From positions 1 to 64,000 of the forward strand of contig JAHHGR010000007.1 in NCBI GenBank assembly GCA_019359725.1: a stretch of 64,000 nucleotides of DNA. Reading direction: 5' to 3'. Source of the stretch: Aphanocapsa lilacina HA4352-LM1 (lineage in GTDB: Bacteria > Cyanobacteriota > Cyanobacteriia > Gloeobacterales > Gloeobacteraceae). This document shows, piece by piece, positions 20,474 through 28,374 of this stretch. The first letter of the stretch is position 1, and every line of letters starts with the position of its first letter. The notes beneath the pieces were generated by a model, which saw only the letters and a program-made list of their open reading frames with translations, made no database searches and was not told the origin of the DNA. The translations under genes were made by a program, and so were the position numbers.

Positions 20474-20898
20474 GCAAGCAGTGTTGTGAGCGCGGCGGTG
20501 AGAGTTGCCACCTTCTGCATCGCCTCCACGGTCATGACCATCACCAAGGCCCGGTCGGTCTGCGGGGCGATGGGCGAAAGGTCCTTGAGCTGGTGCTGTA
20601 GGTCGTCAATTTGCTGACAGACCAGTTGCAATGTCTGGATCACCTCGCGCTGCTCCGGCCGCTGCACACACTTGAGCTGGTCGCGGATTTCGGCCAGGCT
20701 CATGTGGCGGCCCCGCAGGTGCTTGATGAGGTGCAGCCGGTCGAGGGAGATGGCCGGATAATAGCGGTGCTGGTGCGCGTCGGCGCGGTCGAGGGGCTCA
20801 AGCAACCCCTCGCGGGTGTAAAAGTCGATCGTACGGGGATTCACCTTCGCCAGGTGCGCCAACTCACCGATGCGGTAGCCCTTCTTGCGAACGTCCAT
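20470..20898 (-). CDS. MerR-family transcriptional regulator
   Basis: A 142-residue regulator with an N-terminal MerR winged helix: YRIGELAHLAKVNPRTIDFYTREGLLEP, then the wing DAHQHRYYPAISLDRLHLIKHL. This is followed by the dimerisation coiled coil (MSLAEIRDQLKCVQRPEQRE). The C-terminal part has no cysteine pair typical of metal-sensing members (one Cys in LKCVQRP, one in LVCQQ), so the signal may be an organic ligand or protein interaction. The start MDVRKKGYR was chosen by homology; the open frame runs on upstream without family resemblance. It overlaps thiD by 4 nt and diverges from the DedA gene, with 218 bp between. Confidence 0.88.
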   Translation of the reverse strand: MDVRKKGYRIGELAHLAKVNPRTIDFYTREGLLEPLDRADAHQHRYYPAISLDRLHLIKHLRGRHMSLAEIRDQLKCVQRPEQREVIQTLQLVCQQIDDLQHQLKDLSPIAPQTDRALVMVMTVEAMQKVATLTAALTTLLA

Positions 20899-21116
20899 TG
20901 CAGCTGTCCCTCTGAATGTCCCACCAGTTCTAAATCCGAATACCAGTATAAATTTCCGGCAAACAATCAGTGCAACAAACAGTACAATAGCCGATAAGGT
21001 GGCAACCGCACGCAATTGATTTGAGCATAAAACTGAAAAAACCGTGGCAGGGCGAGGGCCTGTAAGATTGAAAGGGGTGCGACCGCTGCAACCATCTTTC
21101 CCAGACGGCAGGTACG

Positions 21117-21782
21117 ATGATTGAGCAACTGGCGGAGTCCATTCAACACTTTCTTGAGTCCAACGGTCCACTCGGTTACCTGCTGATCGCGGGAATCATC
21201 TTTCTTGAGAATTCCGGCTTGCCCCTGCCTGGCGAGACAACGCTGATTTTGGCTTCGGTGCTCGCTTCTAAAGAAATCCTCGCCTTTCCGCTGGTGCTGA
21301 TCGCGGCCATCTGCGGCGCCATCTTGGGCGACAACATGGGCTACTTCATCGGTCGGCGCTTCGGGCGCGACTTGGTGCTCAAGTATGGCAAAGTCTTTGG
21401 GTTGACCCAGGACAAGTTCGACCGCGCCGAGGCGGCCTTCCTCAAAAACAGCGCCTGGGCGGTGTTTATTGGGCGCTTTATTGTGCTGTTGCGCATTTTG
21501 GCGGGGCCGCTGGCGGGGATCACCCGCATGCCCTGGCCAAAATTTGTGCTCTTTAACGCGCTGGGCGCGTTCGCCTGGGGCGGGGCGATTGGCACAGCCG
21601 CTTACTTTTTTGGGGTGGCGGTGCTCAAGTTCTTCGAGGGCATCGGCGTCTGGGGGCTGATCTTGCTGGTGGTCGCCATCATCGCCTTTGGGGTCGTCCG
21701 CCATTTCATGGACGAGCGCGCCGAGCACAAAGCTGCCAAAAAGGCCAAGATTGAGCCTGAGCAGACGACCACGACCCGTTAG
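21117..21782 (+). CDS. DedA-family membrane protein
   Basis: A 221-residue inner-membrane protein with the DedA/VTT layout: ENSGLPLPGETTLILASVLA (re-entrant loop with the conserved E and PGE), GAILGDNMGYFIGRRFGRD (G-x-x-x-G-D.. motif) and FIGRFIVLLRILAGPLAGITRMPWPKFVLFN. Three further hydrophobic segments follow, then a lysine-rich tail (ERAEHKAAKKAKIEPEQ). DedA proteins are lipid scramblases or flippases linked to proton-motive force maintenance and undecaprenyl-phosphate or phospholipid recycling. The start is immediately preceded by ACGGCAGGTACG. It is monocistronic. Confidence 0.9.
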   Translation: MIEQLAESIQHFLESNGPLGYLLIAGIIFLENSGLPLPGETTLILASVLASKEILAFPLVLIAAICGAILGDNMGYFIGRRFGRDLVLKYGKVFGLTQDKFDRAEAAFLKNSAWAVFIGRFIVLLRILAGPLAGITRMPWPKFVLFNALGAFAWGGAIGTAAYFFGVAVLKFFEGIGVWGLILLVVAIIAFGVVRHFMDERAEHKAAKKAKIEPEQTTTTR

Positions 21783-21981
21783 TCGTCCGGGCTTGAGGGT
21801 ATCGGTCGCCCCCCCGGACTCGATGGCAGCTTGGGCGGGAGAATTGGTGGGTAAGCCTGGCCCATGCTTCCAGTGCGCGCACGATGCGTAGGGGGATGGC
21901 CGGTCTTTGGGACTGCGGAGGTATCGGGAAACGAAGCGGCTTAGGCCCAGGCTGTACAGGCTGACAGGCAGTGGTTTGCTC

Positions 21982-21989
21982 CTGACACC
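21982..21989 (-). repeat. GGTGTCAG copy after cbiO
   Basis: Read on the cbiO strand, GGTGTCAG starts exactly 4 nt after the TGA. It is one of four copies of the stop + 4 nt + GGTGYCAG arrangement in this window. Confidence 0.5.
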
Positions 21990-21993
21990 TGCA

Positions 21994-22728
21994 TCAACGC
22001 GACAGTGAAAGGGGCAGTTCCAGGCCGTGGGTTTCAAGCAACACCCGGTCGGCAAGGATGTGTCCGCTCGGGCCGTCGGCGACTACCTGGCCGCGGTCGA
22101 TGACGATGGTACGGGTGCAGGTCTCCAGGGCCATGTCCAGGTCGTGGGTGGCGACGAGCTTGGTCTGGGGCAATTCGGCGAGCAAACGCATCAGACGGCG
22201 GCGGCTGCGCGGGTCGAGGCCCGCCGAGGGTTCGTCGAGCACGAGCACCTCCGGCTCCATGGCGAGCACACCAGCTAGGGCCACCCGTTTCTTCTCGCCG
22301 ATCGACAGGTTGAAACTCTGCCGCTGCAAGAAGCGGGCGGGCTCCAGGCCCACCTGTTCGAGGGCGGAGCGCACGCACTCGCGCAACTTCTCGCCCTTGA
22401 GACTCAGATTCTGGGGACCGAAGGCGACATCCTCGGCGACGGTGGGCATAAAGAGCTGGTCTTCGGGATTCTGGAAGACCAGGCCCACAAAGCGGCGGGC
22501 AAATTCGAGGGTGGAAGCGCTGAGCGGTTTTCCCCCCACCTCGATGCGGCCCCGACCGGGCAGGAGCAATCCGTTCAGATGCAGCAGCAGCGTCGATTTG
22601 CCGGAGCCGTTGGGACCGACCAGGGCGACGTTCTCGCCCGCACCTAGCGCCAGGGTTATCCCCCGCAGGGCGGCAGTGCCGTCCGGATAGCTGTAGTGCA
22701 GCTCTTCGACCACCAGCGGCTCGATCAC
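21994..22728 (-). CDS. cbiO: Cobalt/nickel ECF transporter, ATPase component
   Basis: A 244-residue ABC ATPase. Walker A is LVGPNGSGKSTLLLHLNGL, the Q-loop is VFQNPEDQLFMPTVAEDVAFGPQNL (the ENPxxQ and FG groove typical of ECF ATPases), the signature is LSIGEKKRVALAGVLAM, Walker B is VLVLDEPSAGLDP, and the switch His is in ATHDLDMAL. The start is GTG, overlapping the cbiQ stop by 4 nt. It is the last gene of cbiM-PDGLE-cbiQ-cbiO and powers metal uptake. Four bases after the stop comes GGTGTCAG (minus strand), the recurring motif described separately. Confidence 0.93.
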   Translation of the reverse strand: MIEPLVVEELHYSYPDGTAALRGITLALGAGENVALVGPNGSGKSTLLLHLNGLLLPGRGRIEVGGKPLSASTLEFARRFVGLVFQNPEDQLFMPTVAEDVAFGPQNLSLKGEKLRECVRSALEQVGLEPARFLQRQSFNLSIGEKKRVALAGVLAMEPEVLVLDEPSAGLDPRSRRRLMRLLAELPQTKLVATHDLDMALETCTRTIVIDRGQVVADGPSGHILADRVLLETHGLELPLSLSR

Positions 22729-23501
22729 AGCGGCCACCAGGCAAGCACCAGTGTCGAGACGGCAAACAGGGCGGCGGCGGTGGTTATCAGCCACTCGTCC
22801 GGCCGCCAGGGGCGGGCATCCGTCTCCGGGAAGCGTCCCGCAAATCCCCGCGCCTGCATCGCCAGGTAGGTGCGCTCGCCGCGCCCGTAGGTGCGCAGGA
22901 ACAGCGCCCCCAGCAAATTGCCCAATATATTCCAGCGCGCCGCCCGCGCCCCCGAGCGGGCCTGGGCGGCGCGCTGCATCGAACCGAGTTCGTCGACCAG
23001 CACCGCCACGTAGCGCAGCATCGATTCGAGCACCCTCACCAACAGCGCCGGACAGCCGAAACCGGCCAGGGCCTGCAGCAGCGAGGGGGCCGGGGTGGTG
23101 AGGGTGAGCAGGTTGAGTACCCACAGTGAGAGGGCCGAGCGCACCAGCACGCTGGCAAAGGTGAGCAGCGAGCCGTCCGCAATCACCAACGGTCCCCAGG
23201 TCCAAAGCGGTGTCCCTCGCCCGGAGAGCAATATCGTGAGCAACAGTACGCCCACGAACACCAATTCGACGGCGAGCCTGCGCAGTAAAGCGACGGGCGA
23301 GACCTGACTGAGGAGCACGAGGATGGCGAGCACCGCAGCGTAGAGACCCCAATAATTCCAGGCTCCTTCCGGCAACAGCACCGCCCCCAGGACCGACAGC
23401 AGTGCCACGGCAAGACGCACCTGCGGCTGCAGCCGGTGCCAGAAGCTGTCGCCCTGGGCGTAGGCGGCGAGGCTGAAGGTCGGTACATGCAGCAAGATCA
23501 C
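22725..23501 (-). CDS. cbiQ: Cobalt/nickel ECF transporter, transmembrane T component
   Basis: A 258-residue ECF-T protein. Hydrophobic segments include VRLAVALLSVLGAVLLP, LAVELVFVGVLLLTILL and LVRSALSLWVLNLLTL. The coupling helices that contact the ATPase are seen as ARSGARAARWN and ERTYLAMQARGFAGRFP, both with the Ala-Arg-Gly signature of EcfT. The start is GTG (VILLHVPTFS), overlapping the upstream PDGLE gene by 4 nt; the frame is open further but without homology. CbiQ couples CbiO hydrolysis to metal passage through CbiM. Confidence 0.9.
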   Translation of the reverse strand: MILLHVPTFSLAAYAQGDSFWHRLQPQVRLAVALLSVLGAVLLPEGAWNYWGLYAAVLAILVLLSQVSPVALLRRLAVELVFVGVLLLTILLSGRGTPLWTWGPLVIADGSLLTFASVLVRSALSLWVLNLLTLTTPAPSLLQALAGFGCPALLVRVLESMLRYVAVLVDELGSMQRAAQARSGARAARWNILGNLLGALFLRTYGRGERTYLAMQARGFAGRFPETDARPWRPDEWLITTAAALFAVSTLVLAWWPL

Positions 23502-23815
23502 GGGCGTCTTGCTCCCCGCGCGCGCGCGAGCACCGCCCCCGCTCCCCAGGCGAGGCCGAAGACCGCGAGGGTGCCTGTGATTCCGGCGGCGATTTTGGCT
23601 GCAGCCGGATCGGCAAGGCCGCGCAGTGCGTAACCGGCGAACCACTCGGCGAAGGGCAACTGCTCAGCCCAGGAAGGGACTTCCCGGTGGGCAAACCCCT
23701 GATCGGCGGCCACCCGCTCCAGTCCATCCGGGTCGGGACTCGCAAGGGGCGAAACGATGGCCACCAGCAGGGCCAATCCCAGACCGGCCACCACCCAGCG
23801 GCCCCTAGCGCCCAT
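23498..23815 (-). CDS. PDGLE-domain protein (CbiN-like accessory subunit)
   Basis: A 105-residue protein with two membrane helices (WVVAGLGLALLVAIVSPLA and IAAGITGTLAVFGLAWGAGAV). Between them is a periplasmic loop beginning SPDPDGLERVAADQGF, which contains the DPDGLE motif that names the PDGLE domain. It takes the place of CbiN in cobalt/nickel ECF systems and assists CbiM in metal loading. It overlaps cbiM by 11 bp and cbiQ by 4 bp, so all four subunits are translationally coupled. Confidence 0.88.
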   Translation of the reverse strand: MGARGRWVVAGLGLALLVAIVSPLASPDPDGLERVAADQGFAHREVPSWAEQLPFAEWFAGYALRGLADPAAAKIAAGITGTLAVFGLAWGAGAVLARARGARRP

Positions 23816-24494
23816 GGATCGATTCTTGGATAGGTGGCACCGCCGTTAGGATGGGCGCGAGGGGCTCAAAGATCAAATCGGGCCGCGTGCGCCACAGGAA
23901 GCTTACGACACCGACGGTAAGAATGGCTTCGCCAATGCCGATCAGCGCGTGCACCCCGATCATCGCAGGGAGCACGACAGCCAGGTTCACGGTGCCGGAG
24001 AGGGCCAGTTGCACAGCCACCAGGGCCGAGGCCGTCACCACACTCGCCCAACTGGCCACGGCCGTGCCGGTGGCCATGGCCAGCCAGCTTTTGCCTCCGA
24101 GCAGTTTGCGCACACCCCGGTAAAGGTAATAGCCCAAAAATGTTCCCACAAAGCCCATATTGAACAGATTGGCGCCCAAGGCGACGATGCCGCCGTCTTG
24201 AAAGAGCAACGCCTGCACCCCGAAGACGACCATCACCGCGAGGGTGCCGGCCCAGGGACCGAGCAGCACCCCGGCCAGGGTACCGCCCAACAGGTGTCCG
24301 CTGGTGCCGCCGAGCACCGGAAAGTTGATCATCTGGGCCGCGAAGATAAAGGCGGCGCTCACGCCCATCAAAGGCACCAGCCGGTCGGCGAACTGGCGCT
24401 CGACCTGGCGCAGGGCGATGCCCAAGATCACCAGAGACACCAGGCCCATGGCCAGGCAGACAGGCAGGCTCAAAAACCCGTCCGGAATGTGCAT
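23805..24494 (-). CDS. cbiM: Cobalt/nickel ECF transporter, substrate-capture subunit CbiM
   Basis: About 229 residues with six or seven hydrophobic segments. The start at MHIPDGFLS is preferred because in CbiM/NikM the N-terminal Met-His tail itself binds the metal ion. An in-frame GTG nine codons upstream (MNLRLPLLA) has a weak AGG and is the alternative. Other family marks are the metal-site region NFPVLGGTSGHLLGGTLAG with its His, FQDGGIVALGANLFNMGFVG, and MIGVHALIGIGEAILT. It heads the uptake operon for Co(II) or Ni(II); the metal cannot be told from sequence alone. I see no cobalamin riboswitch in the roughly 130 bp upstream. Confidence 0.92.
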   Translation of the reverse strand: MHIPDGFLSLPVCLAMGLVSLVILGIALRQVERQFADRLVPLMGVSAAFIFAAQMINFPVLGGTSGHLLGGTLAGVLLGPWAGTLAVMVVFGVQALLFQDGGIVALGANLFNMGFVGTFLGYYLYRGVRKLLGGKSWLAMATGTAVASWASVVTASALVAVQLALSGTVNLAVVLPAMIGVHALIGIGEAILTVGVVSFLWRTRPDLIFEPLAPILTAVPPIQESIHGR

Positions 24495-24649
24495 CGCCAG
24501 CAGCGGCAGCCGTAAATTCACCCTGTGTTCCCAAAGCCTCTACATACCATAGCGCCTCCATTTTTTCGCCATATCCGCCCGGGGGGGATGCGAAGCGGTG
24601 AGGGTTCGGTGTTCAACAGGGGATGGGCGCTACATCTGGAGGAAGATTC

Positions 24650-25354
24650 ATGGACAAGAAACTGGCGGTCGTGACCGGGGGCAATCGCGGCATCGGCTTC
24701 GAGGTGAGCCGTCAACTCGCCAACTCCGGCCACCGGGTGATCCTCACCGGCCGCGACCCGGAGCAGGGCAACACCGCCGCTGAAAAGTTGCAATCGGAGG
24801 GTCTGGACGTACTTTTTCACCCGCTCGACGTCACCGACCCGGCGAGTGCCGAAGCGCTTGCCCGCTTCGTGCGCGAGCGCTTCGGCCGCCTCGACGTGCT
24901 GGTCAACAACGCTGGCATTCTCCAGGACGGCGGCGCCGATGCCGCCCGGTTACTCGATGCTGACCTGGACATGCTGCGCATCACCTTTGAGACGAACACC
25001 CTCGGCCCGGTGCTGGTCACCCACGCCCTGGTGCCTTTGATGCAAGGTCATGGCCGGGTGGTGAACGTCTCTTCCGGCGCCGGGCAACTTGCCGACATGG
25101 GCAGCGGCTATCCCGCCTACCGCGTCTCGAAGACGGCCCTCAATGCCGTGACGCGCATTCTGGCAAACGAACTGGCGGATACGAAAATACTGGTCAACGC
25201 CCTCTGCCCGGGTTGGGTGAAGACCGACATGGGTGGCCCCGGCGCTGCGCGCACCCCCGAGCAGGGAGCCGACACAGTTGTCTGGCTTGCGACACTGCCC
25301 GAGGACGGCCCCACCGGCGGCTTCTTCCGCGACCGCAAGCCGATCGCGTGGTAG
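24650..25354 (+). CDS. Short-chain dehydrogenase/reductase (carbonyl-reductase type)
   Basis: A 234-residue classical SDR. The cofactor motif is VTGGNRGIGFEV (TGxxxGIG), an NAD(P)-selecting Arg is in LTGRDPEQ, the NNAG motif is in LVNNAGILQDGG, and the catalytic residues are Ser in VVNVSSGAGQ and Tyr-x-x-x-Lys in YPAYRVSKTALN. The ending GPTGGFFRDRKPIAW resembles carbonyl reductases, which act on small carbonyls with NADPH in the cytosol. A perfect GGAGGAAG site precedes the ATG. A second, decayed SDR scrap lies 1 kb downstream (26266-26322). Confidence 0.92.
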   Translation: MDKKLAVVTGGNRGIGFEVSRQLANSGHRVILTGRDPEQGNTAAEKLQSEGLDVLFHPLDVTDPASAEALARFVRERFGRLDVLVNNAGILQDGGADAARLLDADLDMLRITFETNTLGPVLVTHALVPLMQGHGRVVNVSSGAGQLADMGSGYPAYRVSKTALNAVTRILANELADTKILVNALCPGWVKTDMGGPGAARTPEQGADTVVWLATLPEDGPTGGFFRDRKPIAW

Positions 25355-25363
25355 CAAACACCC

Positions 25364-25738
25364 ATGAACCAACTTGCCCGGTGTCTGTGGAGTTTGTTCG
25401 CGCCGGTGTATGCCGAGCAGACCGCATCGAGCCGCGGACGTTCCGCTGCGCTGTGTCTGTACAAGGGCTGGCAAATCGTCGTCGAGGATTTCGAAGGACA
25501 GGCCACTGCGAGCTACCCCCGACTTGTCGCGTGGTCCAAAAACGGCAAGACGCCAAGGAGGCTCTATCTGCGTTCCGGGACGTCGCGCCAGGCAGTGCGC
25601 TGCCTGGTCTTGGCGTTGAGGTACGGCAATCACTTCGAACCGGGGACCGACGAAGAAATCGGCGGTAGCGCCGTGCCGGCTCGCCCCCGCCCGAACAAAC
25701 CTCGCGGCCCATTCGGTGCGGAAGCTCCGCTCAATTGA
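25364..25738 (+). CDS. Hypothetical protein, uncertain
   Basis: A 124-residue frame starting 9 bp after the SDR stop. Its third codon positions are mostly G or C, like genuine genes here, and the middle is protein-like (LCLYKGWQIVVEDFEGQA, LRSGTSRQAVRCLVLALRYG). However, the N-terminus is Cys/Ser/Arg-rich, no ribosome site is clear, and no family is recognised. It borders a region full of gene scraps, so it may be a decayed gene or a chance frame. Confidence 0.35.
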   Translation: MNQLARCLWSLFAPVYAEQTASSRGRSAALCLYKGWQIVVEDFEGQATASYPRLVAWSKNGKTPRRLYLRSGTSRQAVRCLVLALRYGNHFEPGTDEEIGGSAVPARPRPNKPRGPFGAEAPLN

Positions 25739-25840
25739 GACCAAGGAGGCCATCCTTCCGAATGAAGCTTGCTGAGCATCCAGTCAGAACCGCGTCCCTG
25801 GTGAGGGCACTTGCGCCGGAGCGGCTGCTGGCGGTGATCC

Positions 25841-26056
25841 TCACCTTGGTGCCGACAGGGCTGGAGCGGGGGGGGCAGGATTGGGCGTGATGTTGCGCAG
25901 CACCGTGACGGTGTCGAGGCGGTTGTTGGAAGTGGCGAGGTCGAGATCGCTGTCGCCGTCGAGGTCTCCCAGCGCCACCGACAGGGGACTGAACCCGACC
26001 CCAAAGGAACGGGCGCGGGAGAAGCTGCCGCCGGTGTTCAGCAGCACAGACACGTC
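25841..26056 (-). pseudogene. Remnant of an FG-GAP/VCBS-repeat protein
   Basis: Read on the minus strand, the frame contains DVSVLLNTGGSFSRARSFGV followed by SVALGDLDGDSDLDLATSNN and VTVLRN. This is one FG-GAP/VCBS beta-propeller repeat with its DxDxDxDxD-type calcium site (DLDGDSDLD). These repeats occur in tandem in large secreted proteins, but here a single repeat stands alone with no signal peptide and unrelated sequence upstream. I read it as the last repeat of a deleted or transposed gene. Confidence 0.5.
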
Positions 26057-26265
26057 ACTTGGAGTAGTAATTGGCGGTGACAGGTTTTTTGAGGCTTTCG
26101 AGCGGATTGCCACAACGCCCAATGCCGGGCACAGACGCACCGACTTGACCAGTAGGCCGGTGCGCTTCTGGAATGTGTCCGGGTACCTCATCGTTTACAT
26201 ACCGAACTCTCCACCGGTTGCAATCGTGCGTATTTTGAGCGGCTACCGCGATATTGCCGGCCTCC

Positions 26266-26322
26266 TTGAAGAATGAACTGGCAGGCACGAACATTCTGGT
26301 CAATGCCCTGCGTCCGGGCTGG
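26266..26322 (+). pseudogene. Scrap of a second SDR gene
   Basis: Nineteen codons read LKNELAGTNILVNALRPGW. The intact SDR at 25160-25216 reads LANELADTKILVNALCPGW: 15 of 19 residues and about 42 of 57 bases agree. Frames upstream and downstream do not continue the homology. It is a short relic of an SDR paralog, or of a duplication of the upstream gene, lying antisense to the 3' end of the ParD-like gene. Confidence 0.55.
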
Positions 26323-26581
26323 AGTGCAGCCTCATCAAGGAATCGCGCAGTTCTGTGCGCACCTGGCCGACATCCTGCACTCGGCCCGCTTCGGCATCGG
26401 CAAGTCCCCGCGCAATCGCAGTATCCAGCCGCTCAAGCCGTCGTTCGCGTTCCATCATTCCGCGCAGGGCTTCGCGGATGATCTCGCTGTTGGAACTGTA
26501 CAGACCAGAATCGACTTTCTGGCGGATAAAGTCTGCCATTTCGGAGGGCAGGGTGATTGAGAGCTTTTCTGCAGGTCGCAT
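26300..26581 (-). CDS. ParD-like antitoxin without a recognisable partner
   Basis: A 93-residue protein with a ribbon-helix-helix N-terminus: KLSITLPSEMADFIRQKVDS, then GLYSSNSEIIREALRGMMER, the ParD/CC2985 pattern of type II antitoxins that bind operator DNA and a ParE toxin. No ParE-like frame follows on the same strand. The last residues (SSPDAGH and stop) are read from the antisense strand of the SDR scrap at 26266-26322, so the native C-terminus, which normally holds the toxin-binding tail, seems replaced at a recombination junction. It could survive as an orphan regulator or be decaying. Confidence 0.7.
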   Translation of the reverse strand: MRPAEKLSITLPSEMADFIRQKVDSGLYSSNSEIIREALRGMMERERRLERLDTAIARGLADAEAGRVQDVGQVRTELRDSLMRLHSSPDAGH

Positions 26582-26737
26582 AGCACCACCCTATCAAGCG
26601 CGGATCGGCTGTCAGCAACCAATAGCATAAAATACTACTTAATGCCACCAGCATCGCGGCCCATCCCCTGTGTCGTCCTTGTACTGTCGCTCCCACTTCA
26701 GGGGGGACAATTCGATCTTGAAAGTGTTTCCGGCGCT

Positions 26738-27280
26738 CTAGTCAGCTGTGCAGCTATGTTCCCGCAGGCGGCTGTCAATGAAGTCGAGGGCCGTTGTGGG
26801 GACGTGCGTATTGCCGGTGACCTGCCAGCCGACTACCCGATTGGGAGCGGTCCACAGATCGAGGTGGGCCACGGCCGGGTCGGCAAAAAAGTTCGTACGG
26901 CCCATGCCAAAAGGTAGCGAGGTGCGGTGGGTGAAGGCGTCGTGGCTGAGCCGGTAGATGGGAAACGGGCAGAACAACGGCACCAGCCAGCCGTCCAGGG
27001 CAATCAGCGCTTCGATCGTGATCCCGGCACGCTTCAAGTAACGGCTCTGCAAGGCGGCGGCGGCCCCCACCACCCCGGCGCTGAAGGCGATCACCACCAG
27101 CGAACAACCGCTGCACTCGGCCAGTAGTGCGCGCACCGATCCCGGCAGGTACGGCGGCGCGGCGGCGGAAAGCAGACGGTGCGGTAGGTCCAGGGCGTTA
27201 CAGAAGGCTTCGGTGGCGGCGCGCTTGGCGGGCGAACCCTGATCGCCTGGGATCACAATCAAATGCTTTCTTAAAACCAT
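26738..27280 (-). CDS. Conserved hypothetical protein, possible alpha/beta-hydrolase fold
   Basis: A 180-residue protein starting MVLRKHLIVIPGDQG. The stretch GCSLVVIAFSAGVVGAAAAL looks like a nucleophile elbow (xFSAG) after a beta strand, and a late His occurs in VTGNTHVPTTALDFI, so a small serine hydrolase-like fold is possible. Conserved aromatic and Pro-rich loops (LVPLFCPFPIYRLSHDAFTH) lie in between. I do not recognise a named family and assign no reaction. It is divergent from the ferrochelatase-like gene, with 62 bp between. Confidence 0.65.
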   Translation of the reverse strand: MVLRKHLIVIPGDQGSPAKRAATEAFCNALDLPHRLLSAAAPPYLPGSVRALLAECSGCSLVVIAFSAGVVGAAAALQSRYLKRAGITIEALIALDGWLVPLFCPFPIYRLSHDAFTHRTSLPFGMGRTNFFADPAVAHLDLWTAPNRVVGWQVTGNTHVPTTALDFIDSRLREHSCTAD

Positions 27281-27342
27281 GGCCCGCCTATCCCTCCCCT
27301 GGGGATGATAGCGTGTGGTGGAACAGGTGCAGGAGCAAAGCC

Positions 27343-28365
27343 TTGAACGACGAACGGCGGGTGGCGGTGCTGCTGGTGGGGTACGGCGAAGTCGAAGAAT
27401 ACCAGAATTTTGCCGCCTACAACGAGATGGCCCTGCGGTTGCTCACTGCTAAGTTTCTCAAAATTCCCGAATTCGGCTTCAAGTTGCTGGCAGGCACCCT
27501 GGCGCGCAAAGACCGGCGGGAGTGGGCAGGAAGAGACAACTTTCGCTCGCCCCACAACGATGTCTTCGAAGCCCAGCGCGCCGGAATCGCCCGACACCTG
27601 CAGGAGTACTTCGGCGAGCGGGTGGAGGTGTTTAAAGCCTTTAATTTCTGCGAAGGGTACCTTCCCCAACAGGTCTTAGCCCAGATCCGGGCGCGCGGCT
27701 TTCGCCGTCTGCTGATCTATCCGCTGCTGGTCATCGATTCGATTTTTACCAGCGGCCTGGCACTCCAGCAGATCAACGAGGCCCTGGCCGAGGAGGAGCG
27801 CTGGGTGGACGCGCTTCGCTATTTGCCGTCGTTTTACAACGAGAGCGACTTTCACGAGCGGCTGGCAAGCCACATCGAAGGCCACCTGCAGCGCCTTTGC
27901 ACCCGTCACCAGCCCTCGCGCATCGGCATCGTGCTGGTCAACCACGGTTCGCCCTACGAGGTCAAAGGTTTCACCACCGGCATCGAGGAAAGCCAGTTTC
28001 TCTACGAGCGGGTGCGCGAGCGGCTCATCACCCGCTATCCGCTCATTTCGATCGGCTGGCTCAACCACGACACCCCGGGAAAGTGGACCACCCCGGATGT
28101 GCCCCAGGCGGCGCGCAACCTGCTCACCGTCGGGGCGAGCGCTTTGCTGTTTTGCCCGATCGGCTTTGTGACCGAGAACCACGAGACGATCCTGGACGTC
28201 GAAGCGATCATGCAGCGCTTCGAGCAAAAGGCGATCCCCTGCACGCGCCTCGATTGCCTCAACGACGACCCGCAATTTCTGGCCGCCGCCGCCGGTTGGG
28301 TGGAACCGCTGGTGGGTGAGTTGTTGAGCGTGCGCTCCGGCCAGGCCGTCGCCGCTCAGGAATAG
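27343..28365 (+). CDS. Ferrochelatase-like protein
   Basis: A 340-residue protein with the two-lobed chelatase layout. The N-terminal lobe has VAVLLVGYGEVEEYQNFAAY and later RLLIYPLLVIDSIFTSG. The C-terminal lobe has IVLVNHGSPYEVKGF, whose His is a chelatase-type metal ligand, and LLFCPIGFVTENHETILDVE, equivalent to the 'PIxFVxEHxET' block of HemH. It is diverged from standard HemH and lacks the C-terminal chlorophyll-binding-type helix of many cyanobacterial ferrochelatases, so it may be a paralog acting on another tetrapyrrole. The start is TTG: AGGAG lies 7 nt upstream, and no ATG fits. Confidence 0.75.
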   Translation: MNDERRVAVLLVGYGEVEEYQNFAAYNEMALRLLTAKFLKIPEFGFKLLAGTLARKDRREWAGRDNFRSPHNDVFEAQRAGIARHLQEYFGERVEVFKAFNFCEGYLPQQVLAQIRARGFRRLLIYPLLVIDSIFTSGLALQQINEALAEEERWVDALRYLPSFYNESDFHERLASHIEGHLQRLCTRHQPSRIGIVLVNHGSPYEVKGFTTGIEESQFLYERVRERLITRYPLISIGWLNHDTPGKWTTPDVPQAARNLLTVGASALLFCPIGFVTENHETILDVEAIMQRFEQKAIPCTRLDCLNDDPQFLAAAAGWVEPLVGELLSVRSGQAVAAQE

Positions 28366-28374
28366 AGCCTGGCA

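Noticed and set aside
22729-23745. N-terminal extension of the cbiO open frame (about 340 extra residues)
   Set aside because: The extension is Arg/Pro-rich and overlaps the well-supported cbiQ and PDGLE genes in another frame; homology begins at the GTG at 22728.
24495-24649. Possible cobalamin riboswitch upstream of cbiM
   Set aside because: The divergent gap is only about 130-150 bp and I see no B12-box-like sequence, so there is too little room for the usual 200-nt element.
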